From Vibrio stylophorae (GTDB taxonomy: Bacteria > Pseudomonadota > Gammaproteobacteria > Enterobacterales > Vibrionaceae), in NCBI RefSeq assembly GCF_921293875.1, contig NZ_CAKLDI010000001.1, positions 2,109,915 to 2,173,914 of the forward strand: a stretch of 64,000 nt of DNA. Reading direction: 5' to 3'. The notes below the pieces were generated by a model. It ran no database searches and had not been told where the DNA came from. It saw only the letters and a program-made list of their open reading frames with translations. Numbering within the stretch: position 1 is the first letter of the stretch; the number at the start of each line of letters is the position of its first letter. Made by a program: the position numbers and the translations under genes. Positions 37,713-46,640 of this stretch are shown here, in pieces.

Positions 37713-38120
37713 TTAATCAGGTGATTGTGTTAAATTGTGAAACTCAGCAGGAATTTGATCCCATGCTGATTTGATTTCACGCAAAATCTCAATCACATCA
37801 TCAATCATCTCTGGATCATTATTGGCGTTGGCAATGGTTAGACGATGAATCATAAATTCATACAATGCGTCTAAGTTTTGAGCCACTTCACCACCATCTT
37901 CCATCGATAAGCAAGCACGCAAGCTCATAATGATATCCAGCGCCTTACCCAATCGTTCACCCTTCATTGAGATATTGCCCTGCTCCATGCAGACTTTGCC
38001 TTGAATCAAACGTTCAATTGCACCAGCCATCAACATTTGCACCACGCGGTGTGGTGAGGCAGAGCTGAGCTGACTATCAACGGAAACCTTCTTGTAGGCC
38101 TGTAGCGAACCTCGCATCAT
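37713..38120 (-). CDS. fliS: FliS, flagellin chaperone
   Basis: 135 residues, all-helical: LQAYKKVSVDSQLSSASPHRVVQMLMAGAIERL (about 6-38) and CLSMEDGGEVAQNLDALYEFM are classical FliS segments. It binds the flagellin C-terminus and prevents early polymerisation. Two adjacent ATGs exist; I use the first. It is 11 nt downstream of the FliT/FlaI-like gene and is the last gene before flrA. Confidence 0.95.
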   Translation of the reverse strand: MMRGSLQAYKKVSVDSQLSSASPHRVVQMLMAGAIERLIQGKVCMEQGNISMKGERLGKALDIIMSLRACLSMEDGGEVAQNLDALYEFMIHRLTIANANNDPEMIDDVIEILREIKSAWDQIPAEFHNLTQSPD

Positions 38121-38131
38121 AATGAACTACC

Positions 38132-38437
38132 TTATCTTGAAAATTGATGATAAGCCTGAATCGAACGCCGACTATATTGTTGTTGGCGTGCGTTCTGGGC
38201 ATATCCATCGCGACATTGAATCATTTTTTGTTGCAGTTGCTCACTGCGCACAATGGCAGCTTGCCAGCGAACGGTATCCAGCGATGCTTGGTAGACCGAA
38301 AACTGTGCCAACAACTGTTGTCGCGCTGTTATGAGATCTTCTATATCGGCGACCGCCACGGGAACTTTAAGCAAAATTTGTTCCAACTGCTCATCAATGT
38401 GATCCAGTTGGTCAAATAGTGCATCTTGAGACGACAT
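38132..38437 (-). CDS. flaI: FlaI/FliT-like flagellar chaperone
   Basis: 101 residues, helical and rich in Gln, with HIDEQLEQILLKVP and DIEDLITARQQLLAQF. Position between fliD and fliS is that of FlaI in Vibrio polar loci, a FliT-type protein expected to escort FliD. Sequence similarity of this family is low, so the call depends mostly on synteny and shape. Confidence 0.8.
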   Translation of the reverse strand: MSSQDALFDQLDHIDEQLEQILLKVPVAVADIEDLITARQQLLAQFSVYQASLDTVRWQAAIVRSEQLQQKMIQCRDGYAQNARQQQYSRRSIQAYHQFSR

Positions 38438-38440
38438 TGA

Positions 38441-39799
38441 TTAGCCTCCCAACATGTTGCGCATGTAATCGAGCTGCGCTTGCATCTGGCCTGTCGCCGA
38501 CTGCATGGCCGAGAATTGGTCAAATGTGCGTTTGCGCACTTGCTCCATACGCTCATCAAGCTGCGTCATATCACCGTTGAGGCTGCGCATCTGCTCATTG
38601 AGGCTTTTTTCGCGCGAGCTAATGGCACCGGTGAATTTGGTATACATGCTCAGCTGGTCACTGACCTTACGCGCAAAGCCATCTCGCCCTTCAAAAAAAG
38701 CTTCAAAAGCAGGGAAATTATTATCCAGCTGTTTGTTGAGCTGGTCTTGGTCAATTTCCAGACGCCCTTGCAAGTTGGTGGTAATCCCCACTTGGCTCAG
38801 GGTTTTCATGCTCGGTTCTGCGCTGTCGATGGGCGTACCAAAAATAGCACGCAACTGATTAATTGCACTGCGTGTGACACTCTCACCAGACAGTGGACCC
38901 GCTTCACCCGTGGCTTTATTGACCCCACCTAACTGCTGGGAAACATCATAAAACTGGTTATAAGCATTGACGAAAGCTTCCAACGACTGATGCACAGCAT
39001 CTCGGTTGTAGCCAACCGTAATTTCTGGCGGTGGTTGATTGGGATCTGACAATTTTTTGACTGTCAGTGTCACCCCTTCGATGGCGGTATCAATAGTATT
39101 GGTTGGGCTGGATACATGCGACAAACCATCAATCAGCAATTCAGCATCTTGCGGGGCCTGCATCTCCGTCATGGGGTTGAGCGATTGTGCGGGATTAAAG
39201 CCAAGCGCTTGCAATGGACTATCTGGTGGCGCTTTCACATTAATATCAAGGCGATTGTCTTTGCCCGTTTTATCAGAAGCAAGCACCAAACGAGAGCCCA
39301 AATCATCCTGCACCACAGTGGCGCGAATGCCCGGGTTTTTCTCTTCACTATTAATGGCGCGAACCAGATCGATCAATTGATCGCGGGGCGAGGTCAAACT
39401 GATATTCATCACCTCACCGCCTAAACGAAGGCTGACATCACCGCCTGAGAATTTGGCATCTTCAGGTAGCGGACGAGACACCAGCTTATGACCTGCGGCC
39501 AATTGTTTGACTTCAACGTTATAACTGGCAGGCATCGCCTGATAGGTGACCGATGCATCAAACAGCTCATCATCGGCAGCGATGGTGCGCGCTGAAAATA
39601 CATGGTCTCGGTCGAGGCTCGTCATCAGGTCTTCGACACCTGACATCGACTCTTTCAATTTACCGTAGGCGCTAATATCCGTTTGAATATCAGCTTGTTT
39701 TTTCTCAATTCGCTCTGCTTTTGGATCGCGCTCAGCCGCCACGATCTTATTGACCATGGCTTTTATATCTTGGCCACCACCAATTGCACCTATCGACAT
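38441..39799 (-). CDS. fliD: FliD, filament cap (HAP2)
   Basis: 452 residues. N-terminal D0/D1 (MSIGAIGGGQDIKAMVNKIVAAERDPK), central domains with the repeated beta pattern, and C-terminal coiled coil ([27 protein letters not shown]). It caps the filament and folds incoming flagellin. It is close to enterobacterial length and clearly shorter than the roughly 660-residue FliD I know from Vibrio cholerae. Confidence 0.95.
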   Translation of the reverse strand: MSIGAIGGGQDIKAMVNKIVAAERDPKAERIEKKQADIQTDISAYGKLKESMSGVEDLMTSLDRDHVFSARTIAADDELFDASVTYQAMPASYNVEVKQLAAGHKLVSRPLPEDAKFSGGDVSLRLGGEVMNISLTSPRDQLIDLVRAINSEEKNPGIRATVVQDDLGSRLVLASDKTGKDNRLDINVKAPPDSPLQALGFNPAQSLNPMTEMQAPQDAELLIDGLSHVSSPTNTIDTAIEGVTLTVKKLSDPNQPPPEITVGYNRDAVHQSLEAFVNAYNQFYDVSQQLGGVNKATGEAGPLSGESVTRSAINQLRAIFGTPIDSAEPSMKTLSQVGITTNLQGRLEIDQDQLNKQLDNNFPAFEAFFEGRDGFARKVSDQLSMYTKFTGAISSREKSLNEQMRSLNGDMTQLDERMEQVRKRTFDQFSAMQSATGQMQAQLDYMRNMLGG

Positions 39800-39815
39800 T
39801 GTCTCAACCTACGTT

Positions 39816-40298
39816 TTACACTTTGGTACGCACCAATGCGCTGGCATGACGCGCAAGCTCATTGGCGATATCAAGCATCTCTTGTTCTGGAATTTGGCGA
39901 ATTACATCGCCACTTTGCACCTCAAAAATCGTCACAACCTGACGACCCGATTCTTCATCGATTCGAAATGCCAAGCCCTTATTGATCGAACTTAAAAAAT
40001 CATCCATTCGCGAAACAATAAGTGACATACGCTCTTGCTGTGCCTGTTGCCGTTCATCTAACAGTTCAGCCGCTTTGGCTTTGCCCGTGACCGCTTCTGC
40101 ATGTGCAATGGGATCACTGGCTTTTAATGCCGCGAGCGCCTCTAGCGGCGGTCGCTGTTGAAGCGGCAAGTGACCTGAAACGGACGAACGCAAACCATCC
40201 GGTTGTCGATCGCTTTGTCGATTATTAACAGCAATATTCGTGCCAGTCCCCTGAGCCTGGGACGGAATAGCAGGCGCAATGGATGCTGACTTATCCAT
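39816..40298 (-). CDS. flaG: FlaG, filament length-related protein
   Basis: 160 residues. A variable Gln/Pro/Ser-rich N-terminus precedes the conserved FlaG C-terminal domain (about 90-160: FLSSINKGLAFRIDEESGRQVVTIFEVQSGDVIRQIPEQEML, split). FlaG affects filament length in polar flagellates. It sits between the second flagellin and fliD, just beyond the flagellin terminator. No own promoter was recognised. Confidence 0.92.
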   Translation of the reverse strand: MDKSASIAPAIPSQAQGTGTNIAVNNRQSDRQPDGLRSSVSGHLPLQQRPPLEALAALKASDPIAHAEAVTGKAKAAELLDERQQAQQERMSLIVSRMDDFLSSINKGLAFRIDEESGRQVVTIFEVQSGDVIRQIPEQEMLDIANELARHASALVRTKV

Positions 40299-40324
40299 AA
40301 CCTTCTCCTATGGCTAACGAAAAA

Positions 40325-40352
40325 AACGGCAAGGCGCGAAGGCCTTGCCGTT
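40325..40352 (-). terminator. Flagellin terminator
   Basis: Perfect 11-bp stem AACGGCAAGGC / GCCTTGCCGTT with loop GCGAAG and a T-run on the minus strand (TTTTTTTC). It lies 28 nt past the second flagellin stop and should reduce readthrough into flaG. Confidence 0.9.
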
Positions 40353-40379
40353 TGTGTTGCTTGGTCAAGCCCTTACAGA

Positions 40380-41507
40380 TTAGCCAAGAAGGCTAAGTGC
40401 TGTAGATGGTGCTTGTTTTGCCTGAGCAAGAATCGAAGTAGATGCTTGCTGTAGGATTTGATCCTTGGTCATCTTCGTGGTTTCTTTCGCGTAGTCCACA
40501 TCACGGATACGACCGTTAGATGCCGCTACGTTCTCTTGAACGTTTGCAAGGTTGCTTACAGCGTGGTCCAAACGGTTTTGGCTTGCACCTAGCTCTGAAC
40601 GGTGCGCATCGATGTAGCCCATTGCTGAGTCAAGGATACCCACAGCCATTTGCGCGCCGCCAACTGTACTTACGTCGATGTCAGCAACAGTTTTTGCTGC
40701 ACCAGCACCCATTGCCAGTGAACCTGCAAGTTTACCGCCAAAGGTTACTGTGCTTGAACCTGCGCCAGTAAACACTTGAAGGTTACCTTTGCCATCAACA
40801 GAAGCTTTTACTTTGTCAGTTTGACCGTTGATGTAAGTTGCTAGTTCTTCAATGTTGTCGCCAGCTTTAGCGTCAATTTGAAGGTCAACTGTTTTACCTT
40901 TTGCATCAGTAAACTTCATAGTCAAAGTTGCAGCTGCGCCGTCTACGGTCCAGTTTGCATCTTTGCCTTTCGTTGCAACATAGCCAGTACCGCCCATTTT
41001 TTCTTCGTCGGCACGGATGTTGTTGATTGAAATCATCATCGCCTCACCGGAATCAGAACCGATTTGGAATGATTTAGTTTGAAAAGAACCGTTCAATAGT
41101 TTCGCACCACCGAAAGAAGTTGTTTCGGCAATACGGTTCAATTCGTCTTGAAGCTGAACCACTTCGTCTTGGATTGACGCGCGGTCTTCGTCGCTGTTTG
41201 AGCCGTTCGCAGACTGTAGGGATAGGTCACGCATACGAGTGATAATGCTCGTTGCTTCGTCCATTGCACCTTCTGCAGTTTGCGCAATTGAGATACCGTC
41301 GTTGGCGTTACGCATTGCAACGTCCAAACCGCGGCTCTGTGCAGTCAAACGGTTAGAAATTTGTAGGCCAGCTGCGTCATCTTTTGCACTGTTGATGCGG
41401 TAACCTGAAGACAAGCGCTCCATTGAAGTATCAAGTTCATTGGTTGCCTTGTTAAGGTAACGCTGAGCGGTCATTGCTGGTACGTTAGTATTCACTGAAA
41501 CGGCCAT
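40380..41507 (-). CDS. flaC: Flagellin (second gene; sigma-28 type promoter)
   Basis: 375 residues. Conserved N-terminal D0/D1 ([19 protein letters not shown]) and C-terminal D1/D0 (ending [20 protein letters not shown]) flank a short variable middle. ATG 41507 is preferred over ATG 41513 because AGGAG is 8 nt upstream of it. By place next to flaG and its sigma-28 promoter it corresponds to FlaC of Vibrio; the letter is by synteny, not proof. Confidence 0.93.
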   Translation of the reverse strand: MAVSVNTNVPAMTAQRYLNKATNELDTSMERLSSGYRINSAKDDAAGLQISNRLTAQSRGLDVAMRNANDGISIAQTAEGAMDEATSIITRMRDLSLQSANGSNSDEDRASIQDEVVQLQDELNRIAETTSFGGAKLLNGSFQTKSFQIGSDSGEAMMISINNIRADEEKMGGTGYVATKGKDANWTVDGAAATLTMKFTDAKGKTVDLQIDAKAGDNIEELATYINGQTDKVKASVDGKGNLQVFTGAGSSTVTFGGKLAGSLAMGAGAAKTVADIDVSTVGGAQMAVGILDSAMGYIDAHRSELGASQNRLDHAVSNLANVQENVAASNGRIRDVDYAKETTKMTKDQILQQASTSILAQAKQAPSTALSLLG

Positions 41508-41588
41508 GGTCATATCTCCTTTGGCATATACTCTTGGCTTCGCCCAGCGTATCCGGGAAAACCAACCTGTTTATCTCTTACACCTTCT

Positions 41589-41615
41589 TTAACGGCATGG
41601 TTTGGAAAACCTTTA
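41589..41615 (-). promoter_or_regulatory. Sigma-28 promoter of the second flagellin gene
   Basis: Minus strand -35 TAAA, 15-nt spacer, -10 GCCGTTAA, an exact match to the Vibrio-type FliA consensus, about 80 nt before the flagellin ATG. Confidence 0.8.
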
Positions 41616-41792
41616 AGCTTTTTTTGAAAATTTTTTTATTTTTTTCTAAAAGCCTGTCGAAATCTGGTGCTGCAAGTTTCTTGTGCCTAATACATCGACT
41701 CAAACTGACAAAACTTGAGTATTTTTCTATGTGAGTTTGCGCACATTTTGTAAACACTGGGTAATCGGCTATAGAGAAAGACAACCATAGGC

Positions 41793-41866
41793 CGCAGGAA
41801 CGCAGGAACGCAGGAACGCAGGAACGCAGGAAGCGTAAAAAAGAAAGAGAAAGAGAAAGAGAAAGA
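41793..41866. repeat. Short tandem repeats between flagellin genes
   Basis: Five perfect copies of CGCAGGAA (41793-41832), then four perfect copies of GAAAGA (41843-41866). They lie between the flaA terminator and the sigma-28 promoter of the next flagellin. Such arrays are prone to copy-number change. Confidence 0.9.
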
Positions 41867-41888
41867 CCAATTAGCCAAAAATAAAAAA

Positions 41889-41914
41889 GCGGCAAGAGGT
41901 TGCCCTGTTGCCGC
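41889..41914 (-). terminator. flaA terminator
   Basis: Stem GCGGCAA / TTGCCGC with a 12-nt loop, 39 nt past the flaA stop; the minus strand continues with TTTTTTATTTTT. Confidence 0.85.
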
Positions 41915-41952
41915 AAAAAGTAGTGACGTAATTATCGCGAGGCGATGATTTG

Positions 41953-43113
41953 TTATTGCAGTAGGTTGAGTGCCGCCTGCGGAATTTTCTTTGCCTGTGC
42001 CAAAATAGAGGTACTGGCTTGTTGTAGAATTTGGTTTTTCGCGAGATCGGTTGTCTCTTTTGCGAAATCCGTATCTCGAATACGACTATTCGAGGCCGAT
42101 ACGTTCTCCTGAACATTCGACAAGTTACTAATGGTGTGCGACAAACGGTTTTGTGCTGCACCTAGCTCTGAACGTTGCTTATCGATGTAGCTCATAGCTG
42201 AGTCATAGACACCGATTGCAAGCTGCGCGCCACCGACAGTTGAAACATCGGTATTGGCAACGGCGACATCGGTTTTCACAACGTTACCAGCAGTCAAGCC
42301 CAATGATGCAGCCAAGCCACCGGTAAAGGTTACGCTGCCAGAAATCGCATTTTCAGCAACGAACACCTGCAAACGGCCATTGCTGTCAACAGATGCTTTC
42401 ACATTCTCAGACTGACCATTGATATAGGTGGCCACTTCTTCAATATCATCACCGGTTTTACCTTGGATATTGATTGAAACTGTGCTGCCTTCTTTATCAA
42501 CAAACTTCATCACTAAAGTATTGTTGGTTGCACCCACTTCCCAGCTAGAATCTTTCATCGCTTGGGTTGCAGCGGCTTTAGAAATATATTGCTGACCACC
42601 CATGCGCGAGTCATCACCACGGATATTATCGATACCCATAATGATCGCTTCACCCGCATCGGCACCAATTTGGAATGAGGCTTCACCGAAGCTACCGTTA
42701 AGTAGACGGCGGCCACCAAAGGCTGTGGTTTCAGCAATTCGGTTCAATTCAGCTTTCAGTTCACCAATTTCTTCTTGAATTGATTGGCGATCTTCGTCTG
42801 AGTTCGCGCCGTTCGCCGATTGGATGGCGAGGTCACGCATACGAACCAAAATGTTGGTTGATTCTTGCATCGCACCTTCTGCGGTCTGCGCGATGGAGAT
42901 ACCATCGTTGGCGTTACGCATTGCCACGTCAAGACCACGAGTTTGTGCAACGAGACGGTTTGAGATCTGAAGACCTGCAGCATCGTCTTTTGCGCTGTTA
43001 ATACGGCTACCCGAAGATAGTCGCTCCATATTCGTGTCAAGATCACCCGTAGCCTTGTTAAGGTAACGCTGCGCAGTCATCGCAGACACGTTGGTGTTCA
43101 CTGTTACACCCAT
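41953..43113 (-). CDS. flaA: Flagellin (first gene; sigma-54 type promoter)
   Basis: 386 residues. It begins [19 protein letters not shown] and ends [20 protein letters not shown], with D0/D1 helices conserved and a variable centre (about 165-280). It is a close paralogue of the downstream flagellin. A sigma-54 type promoter at 43253 makes it the counterpart of Vibrio flaA, the flagellin required for filament formation. The leader is about 130 nt and contains a weak hairpin. Confidence 0.94.
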   Translation of the reverse strand: MGVTVNTNVSAMTAQRYLNKATGDLDTNMERLSSGSRINSAKDDAAGLQISNRLVAQTRGLDVAMRNANDGISIAQTAEGAMQESTNILVRMRDLAIQSANGANSDEDRQSIQEEIGELKAELNRIAETTAFGGRRLLNGSFGEASFQIGADAGEAIIMGIDNIRGDDSRMGGQQYISKAAATQAMKDSSWEVGATNNTLVMKFVDKEGSTVSINIQGKTGDDIEEVATYINGQSENVKASVDSNGRLQVFVAENAISGSVTFTGGLAASLGLTAGNVVKTDVAVANTDVSTVGGAQLAIGVYDSAMSYIDKQRSELGAAQNRLSHTISNLSNVQENVSASNSRIRDTDFAKETTDLAKNQILQQASTSILAQAKKIPQAALNLLQ

Positions 43114-43252
43114 TTTGCTCTCCTTTGACTTTCGCTCTCTGTTCTGTTGCGAAACAGCCTACCCGCAACATCACTTCGAGTGACCAACGGGACCAGCCAT
43201 AATTACGTCAATTTATTTTTTATCTCGTCGACATTGCCGACATGAGATTATA

Positions 43253-43268
43253 TTCAAATAGCGTGCCA
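43253..43268 (-). promoter_or_regulatory. Sigma-54 promoter of flaA
   Basis: Minus strand TGGCACGCTATTTGAA. The -24 element TGGCACG is perfect and spacing is exact; -12 is TTGAA instead of TTGCA. It lies about 140 nt upstream of the flaA ATG. Confidence 0.65.
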
Positions 43269-43310
43269 ACTTTTTATTTATCTTGAAAATCATCAGGTTA
43301 AACATTTAAC

Positions 43311-43437
43311 TTGCCGCTTTTCAAATTTAAGCCGACTCAAATCACGCTGCTTTTGCCACCGACTTGCCGCTTTTTACGGCAATCTTGCCGATGGCCTGTA
43401 TTCCTAGCTCAGCAAAAAGCTTGCCAATTTATGGCAA
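43311..43437. promoter_or_regulatory. Cluster of TTGCC palindromes upstream of flaA (candidate FlrC sites)
   Basis: TTGCCG occurs at 43311, 43364 and 43385. Two perfect palindromes are present: TTGCCG-N7-CGGCAA (43364-43382) and TTGCCA-N5-TGGCAA (43421-43437). All lie 45-170 nt upstream of the flaA sigma-54 element, at enhancer distance. The rest of the 483-nt gap between flaA and the TPR gene shows no further gene. Confidence 0.45.
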
Positions 43438-43596
43438 ATATAAAAAACGGCTTAAATTTTGCATTGATTTGCGATGAAAATGGGCATGTAAACTCAGTGT
43501 TTTTAACTCGCCGACAAGGTAAGAAAAACCGCACTGTAGCCCATAAAAATAGCGGCCTTTCGCTTCGATTAACCCCTCAGCAATCAGGGAGTTGCC

Positions 43597-45723
43597 ATGA
43601 CGACACAAACACCCTCGACCGACGGTCGTGACCGTGAACCAATGACATTTCAACAGGCCTTTGATTTAGGTGTTCGTCATTACCAACAAGGTGACAAAGC
43701 GCAAGCGCAAGCGATCTTTGAGCAGATCCTTGCCGCCCTGCCCGATTCATTGCCAACCTTGCAAGTTCTTGCCACCCTGATGATGGAACAGCAGCACTGG
43801 CAACAGGCGCAGCGTTATCTTGAGCAGGCGCTCAGCCACCATGGGGATAATCTCTCGGTGTGGTTTGATATGGCACAGCTTTGCCGCGCTCAGGGGAAAA
43901 ATATTGAAGCGCTGCAATGGGTCGAGCAAGTTCTTGAACAAGCGCCAACCAATACCGACGCCCTTGCCCTGCGGCAAGCCTTAACCGCCACCATGGGGCA
44001 ACGTAAGGCCAGTCAGCAAAGTAAACAGCAGCTCGACACAGTGCTGCAAGCGCAAGACAGCACCTTTGCCAATGAAATGGCGCAATCCCTTGAGGCCGCC
44101 CACCAGCTTCACCAGCAGGGCCATACAGAGCAAGCCAAGCAACTATTGCAAGCGCTGGTGATGGTCAGCCCTGACCAACCTATGGTGCGCTTAGCATTGG
44201 CGCGCATTTTGGGCGATCAAGGCCACTTTGATGACGCCATTGTACATTTAGAGCATGCGCAAAAATTAAGTGATGATCGCGGCTTGTTATTGCTGCTTAT
44301 CGCTTGTTACGCCAAAGCCGAGCGTTATCAAGCGGGCCGTCGCTGCGCCATTGCCGCCCTGAAAATATACCCACAGGATCTCGACCTGCAAATTCAACAG
44401 CTGCGTATTTTTTGCTTAGGCAAATATTGGCCAGAAGCAGAAAAGCTGGCCATTCAGCTGATGCGCCAACATCCTGAAAATGTCGATATTCACTATCGCT
44501 TAGCACAAGCGAGCTACTACCTTTTGACCAGCAAGCATCGCTTTGAGCCTGAATATACGCAAACCACCTTAGAGCGCTTGCACTACAGCATGAGCCGCTG
44601 TTTGCCAGAACAAGCGGTGACGCTACAAAAATATATGGGCGAGGTATTGTTCTATTGCGGTGAGCTTGAGGCGGCAAGAGATATCCTTGAAGACAGCCTG
44701 AAAGTCACTGGGGAAGATGCCGACCTGCTATGGAATTTAAGCTTTATTCAGCGCGCCCAAGAGGATTGGGATAACTACTATCGCAATTTTGAGCTCGGTA
44801 TTCCTCTCGGCAAGCGTATTAATGCCTACGGTAATAAGCCAATTTGGCACCCAGAAAGACAGGATCAATGCGTGCTGATTTTGGGTGAACAGGGCGTGGG
44901 TGATGAGCTGCGTTACTACCACAGTCTTGACATCGTATTAAAGCGCGTCGCCGAAGTGCATTTGGTCTGCGATCCTCGCCTGATCCCAGCCCTACAGCTG
45001 GCCTACCCGCAGGTGCATTACATTGGCTCAAAACGTGAAGAGGGGAAAACCATTGCCATTGACGCGGCATTGCTTGAGCGCATCGACAGTTGGGTGCTTG
45101 CCGGCAGCTTGCCAGGCATGGTTTATGCGCAAAGCGGCAAACACCTTGCCCTGCCCTACTATTTAAAAGCGCCAGAAGCCCTGCAAACCACTTGGCTGCA
45201 ACGCATTGCCGCGCTGAAAAAAGCGCAGGGGCCAGTGATTGGTCTTTGCTGGCGCAGTGGCATGCTGGCATCAAGTCGCAATATGCACTATCTCAACATG
45301 GATGAGCTCTGTCATTTAATTCAAACCCTGACCAAGCTCAACCCAAATGTCACCTTGGTCAATCTGCAATATGGCGATACCAGCAAAGAGCGCAAACAGA
45401 TTGAAAAACGCACCGGCGTCACTTTGGTCGATTTTGCCGATCTCGATCTCAAGGATGATTTTCTCTCCACTTGCGCGCTGATGCGCTCACTGGACTGGGT
45501 GATCTCAGCCTGTACGGCGGTTCATATGCTCGCCGTGGCCAGCGATGTCCCGGTGGATCTCTTTGCCGCACGCGGCAATCAAGATCAGTTTGAGGGGCAA
45601 ACATTGTCCCACGACAAAGAGTTTGGCTTTTTCTATCCACCGCTGATTCGCTCCAAATACGCCCTTCTTGAGCGTATTGCCGAGCATGCGCTGACGCAAT
45701 CAGCAAAAGCGGCCAAACACTAA
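43597..45723 (+). CDS. TPR-glycosyltransferase, candidate flagellin-modifying enzyme
   Basis: 708 residues. The N-terminal two thirds (about 17-400) is a run of TPR helices (YQQGDKAQAQAIFEQILAALP and similar). The C-terminal third matches the TPR-linked glycosyltransferase fold: LGEQGVGDE (429-437), IGLCWRSG (548-555) and LDWVISACTAVHMLAVA (632-648), which correspond to the EQGxGD, IGLxW and LDxVISxxTxxAHLAG signatures of that family. No membrane segment. It starts with ATG after AGGGAG, stands alone on the plus strand between flagellins and flgL, and has its own terminator. Flagellin O-glycosylation is an inference from place and fold. Confidence 0.75.
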   Translation: MTTQTPSTDGRDREPMTFQQAFDLGVRHYQQGDKAQAQAIFEQILAALPDSLPTLQVLATLMMEQQHWQQAQRYLEQALSHHGDNLSVWFDMAQLCRAQGKNIEALQWVEQVLEQAPTNTDALALRQALTATMGQRKASQQSKQQLDTVLQAQDSTFANEMAQSLEAAHQLHQQGHTEQAKQLLQALVMVSPDQPMVRLALARILGDQGHFDDAIVHLEHAQKLSDDRGLLLLLIACYAKAERYQAGRRCAIAALKIYPQDLDLQIQQLRIFCLGKYWPEAEKLAIQLMRQHPENVDIHYRLAQASYYLLTSKHRFEPEYTQTTLERLHYSMSRCLPEQAVTLQKYMGEVLFYCGELEAARDILEDSLKVTGEDADLLWNLSFIQRAQEDWDNYYRNFELGIPLGKRINAYGNKPIWHPERQDQCVLILGEQGVGDELRYYHSLDIVLKRVAEVHLVCDPRLIPALQLAYPQVHYIGSKREEGKTIAIDAALLERIDSWVLAGSLPGMVYAQSGKHLALPYYLKAPEALQTTWLQRIAALKKAQGPVIGLCWRSGMLASSRNMHYLNMDELCHLIQTLTKLNPNVTLVNLQYGDTSKERKQIEKRTGVTLVDFADLDLKDDFLSTCALMRSLDWVISACTAVHMLAVASDVPVDLFAARGNQDQFEGQTLSHDKEFGFFYPPLIRSKYALLERIAEHALTQSAKAAKH

Positions 45724-45747
45724 GTACAAATTTCTCAGTCCAAACAC

Positions 45748-45778
45748 AAAAAAGCTGAGCTCAGTGCTCAGCTTTTTT
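45748..45778 (+). terminator. Terminator of the TPR-glycosyltransferase gene
   Basis: Stem GCTGAGC / GCTCAGC extended by an A-tract and T-tract, loop TCAGT, 25 nt after the stop codon. Confidence 0.88.
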
Positions 45779-45902
45779 ATACCCCTTCGATTTGAGACAA
45801 CTTGAAGGCCTATTGGTCCAAAACGCATGCCCCAAAGAAACCAATCGAGTACGCAACGCCTTTGCTATTAGTACCTTTTCTATGAGCGCTCTACCTAAAC
45901 TT

Positions 45903-45957
45903 AAAGTACCTAAACACAAAATAACGAAGCATCAAACACCTAAACATCAAACACCTA
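45903..45957. repeat. Short degenerate repeats between convergent genes
   Basis: AAAGTACCTA (45903-45912) is followed by two perfect copies of CATCAAACACCTA (45930-45942, 45945-45957). The first 10-mer also occurs in the repeat block at 61441-61450. No coding potential is seen. Confidence 0.6.
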
Positions 45958-45967
45958 GCATCAACAG

Positions 45968-46474
45968 CTAGGCGTAGAGCGGGCCAATGCGCTCTAAATG
46001 GGTTAAATAAAGGCGGGTATCTAACTCTAGCTGATGATAGTTCGGCTCCATATGGCAGCAAAGTTGATAAAAACTCTTGTTGTGATCTTTTTCTTTTAAA
46101 TGTGCCAGCTCATGGACCACGATCATACGCAGCATCTCTAGAGGGGCGCGCTGAAACACTTTGCCGATACGAATTTCATGTTTGGCTTTGAGCTTATTGC
46201 CCTGCACGCGCGAGGCGTAGGTATGCAATCCCAATGCGCGGTGCACCAATTGAAGGCTGCCATCAAAACAAACTTTACTTAGCGGCGCTGATTTTTTTAG
46301 GTATTGGCGCTGTAGCCCCACCACATAGTCATAAAGTCGCTTTTCAGTACTGTATTCATGCACCTTGGGATATTTGTTTTGCAGATAAGCGGTCAATTTT
46401 TGCTGCGCCAGCAACTGCTCGACTTGGCTCAAAATCGATTCGGGGTATCCCGCAAGATAAGTTAATTCAGACAT
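45968..46474 (-). CDS. YgjP-like M48-type metallopeptidase domain protein
   Basis: 168 residues from the ATG at 46474 (MSELTYLAGYPES); the longer upstream frame does not match the family. The zinc motif HELAH (121-125) and His131 in EKDHNKSF give the HExxH...H site of YgjP/WLM-related proteases, with LEMLRMIVV before it. It is a stand-alone housekeeping-type gene convergent with the TPR-glycosyltransferase, and its substrate is unknown. A link to flagella is not suggested by sequence. Confidence 0.85.
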   Translation of the reverse strand: MSELTYLAGYPESILSQVEQLLAQQKLTAYLQNKYPKVHEYSTEKRLYDYVVGLQRQYLKKSAPLSKVCFDGSLQLVHRALGLHTYASRVQGNKLKAKHEIRIGKVFQRAPLEMLRMIVVHELAHLKEKDHNKSFYQLCCHMEPNYHQLELDTRLYLTHLERIGPLYA

Positions 46475-46576
46475 CACTAGGCTTCTACCTTTGACCACAA
46501 CAAACAACCGGCATCCATCATCAATGCGCAGCGCAAAAACAATCCCTCGATTGTACCGAGAGTTGGCGCAAAACAA

Positions 46577-46599
46577 AAAACCACGCCAAGCGTGGTTTT
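46577..46599 (-). terminator. flgKL terminator
   Basis: 10-bp stem AAAACCACGC / GCGTGGTTTT with loop CAA, about 42 nt past the flgL stop; the minus strand continues T-rich (TTTTTTGTTTT). Confidence 0.88.
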
Positions 46600-46640
46600 C
46601 AAAACAGGGGAGCATCACACCAAAATTTTAGGCGTTCGCA

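Noticed and set aside
41671-41688. Sigma-54-like AGGCAC...TTGCA upstream of the second flagellin
   Set aside because: The GG-to-GC distance is two nt too long, and a perfect sigma-28 site lies closer to the gene.
41793-41866. Possible CRISPR-like array
   Set aside because: Units are 8 and 6 nt with no spacers; these are simple tandem repeats.
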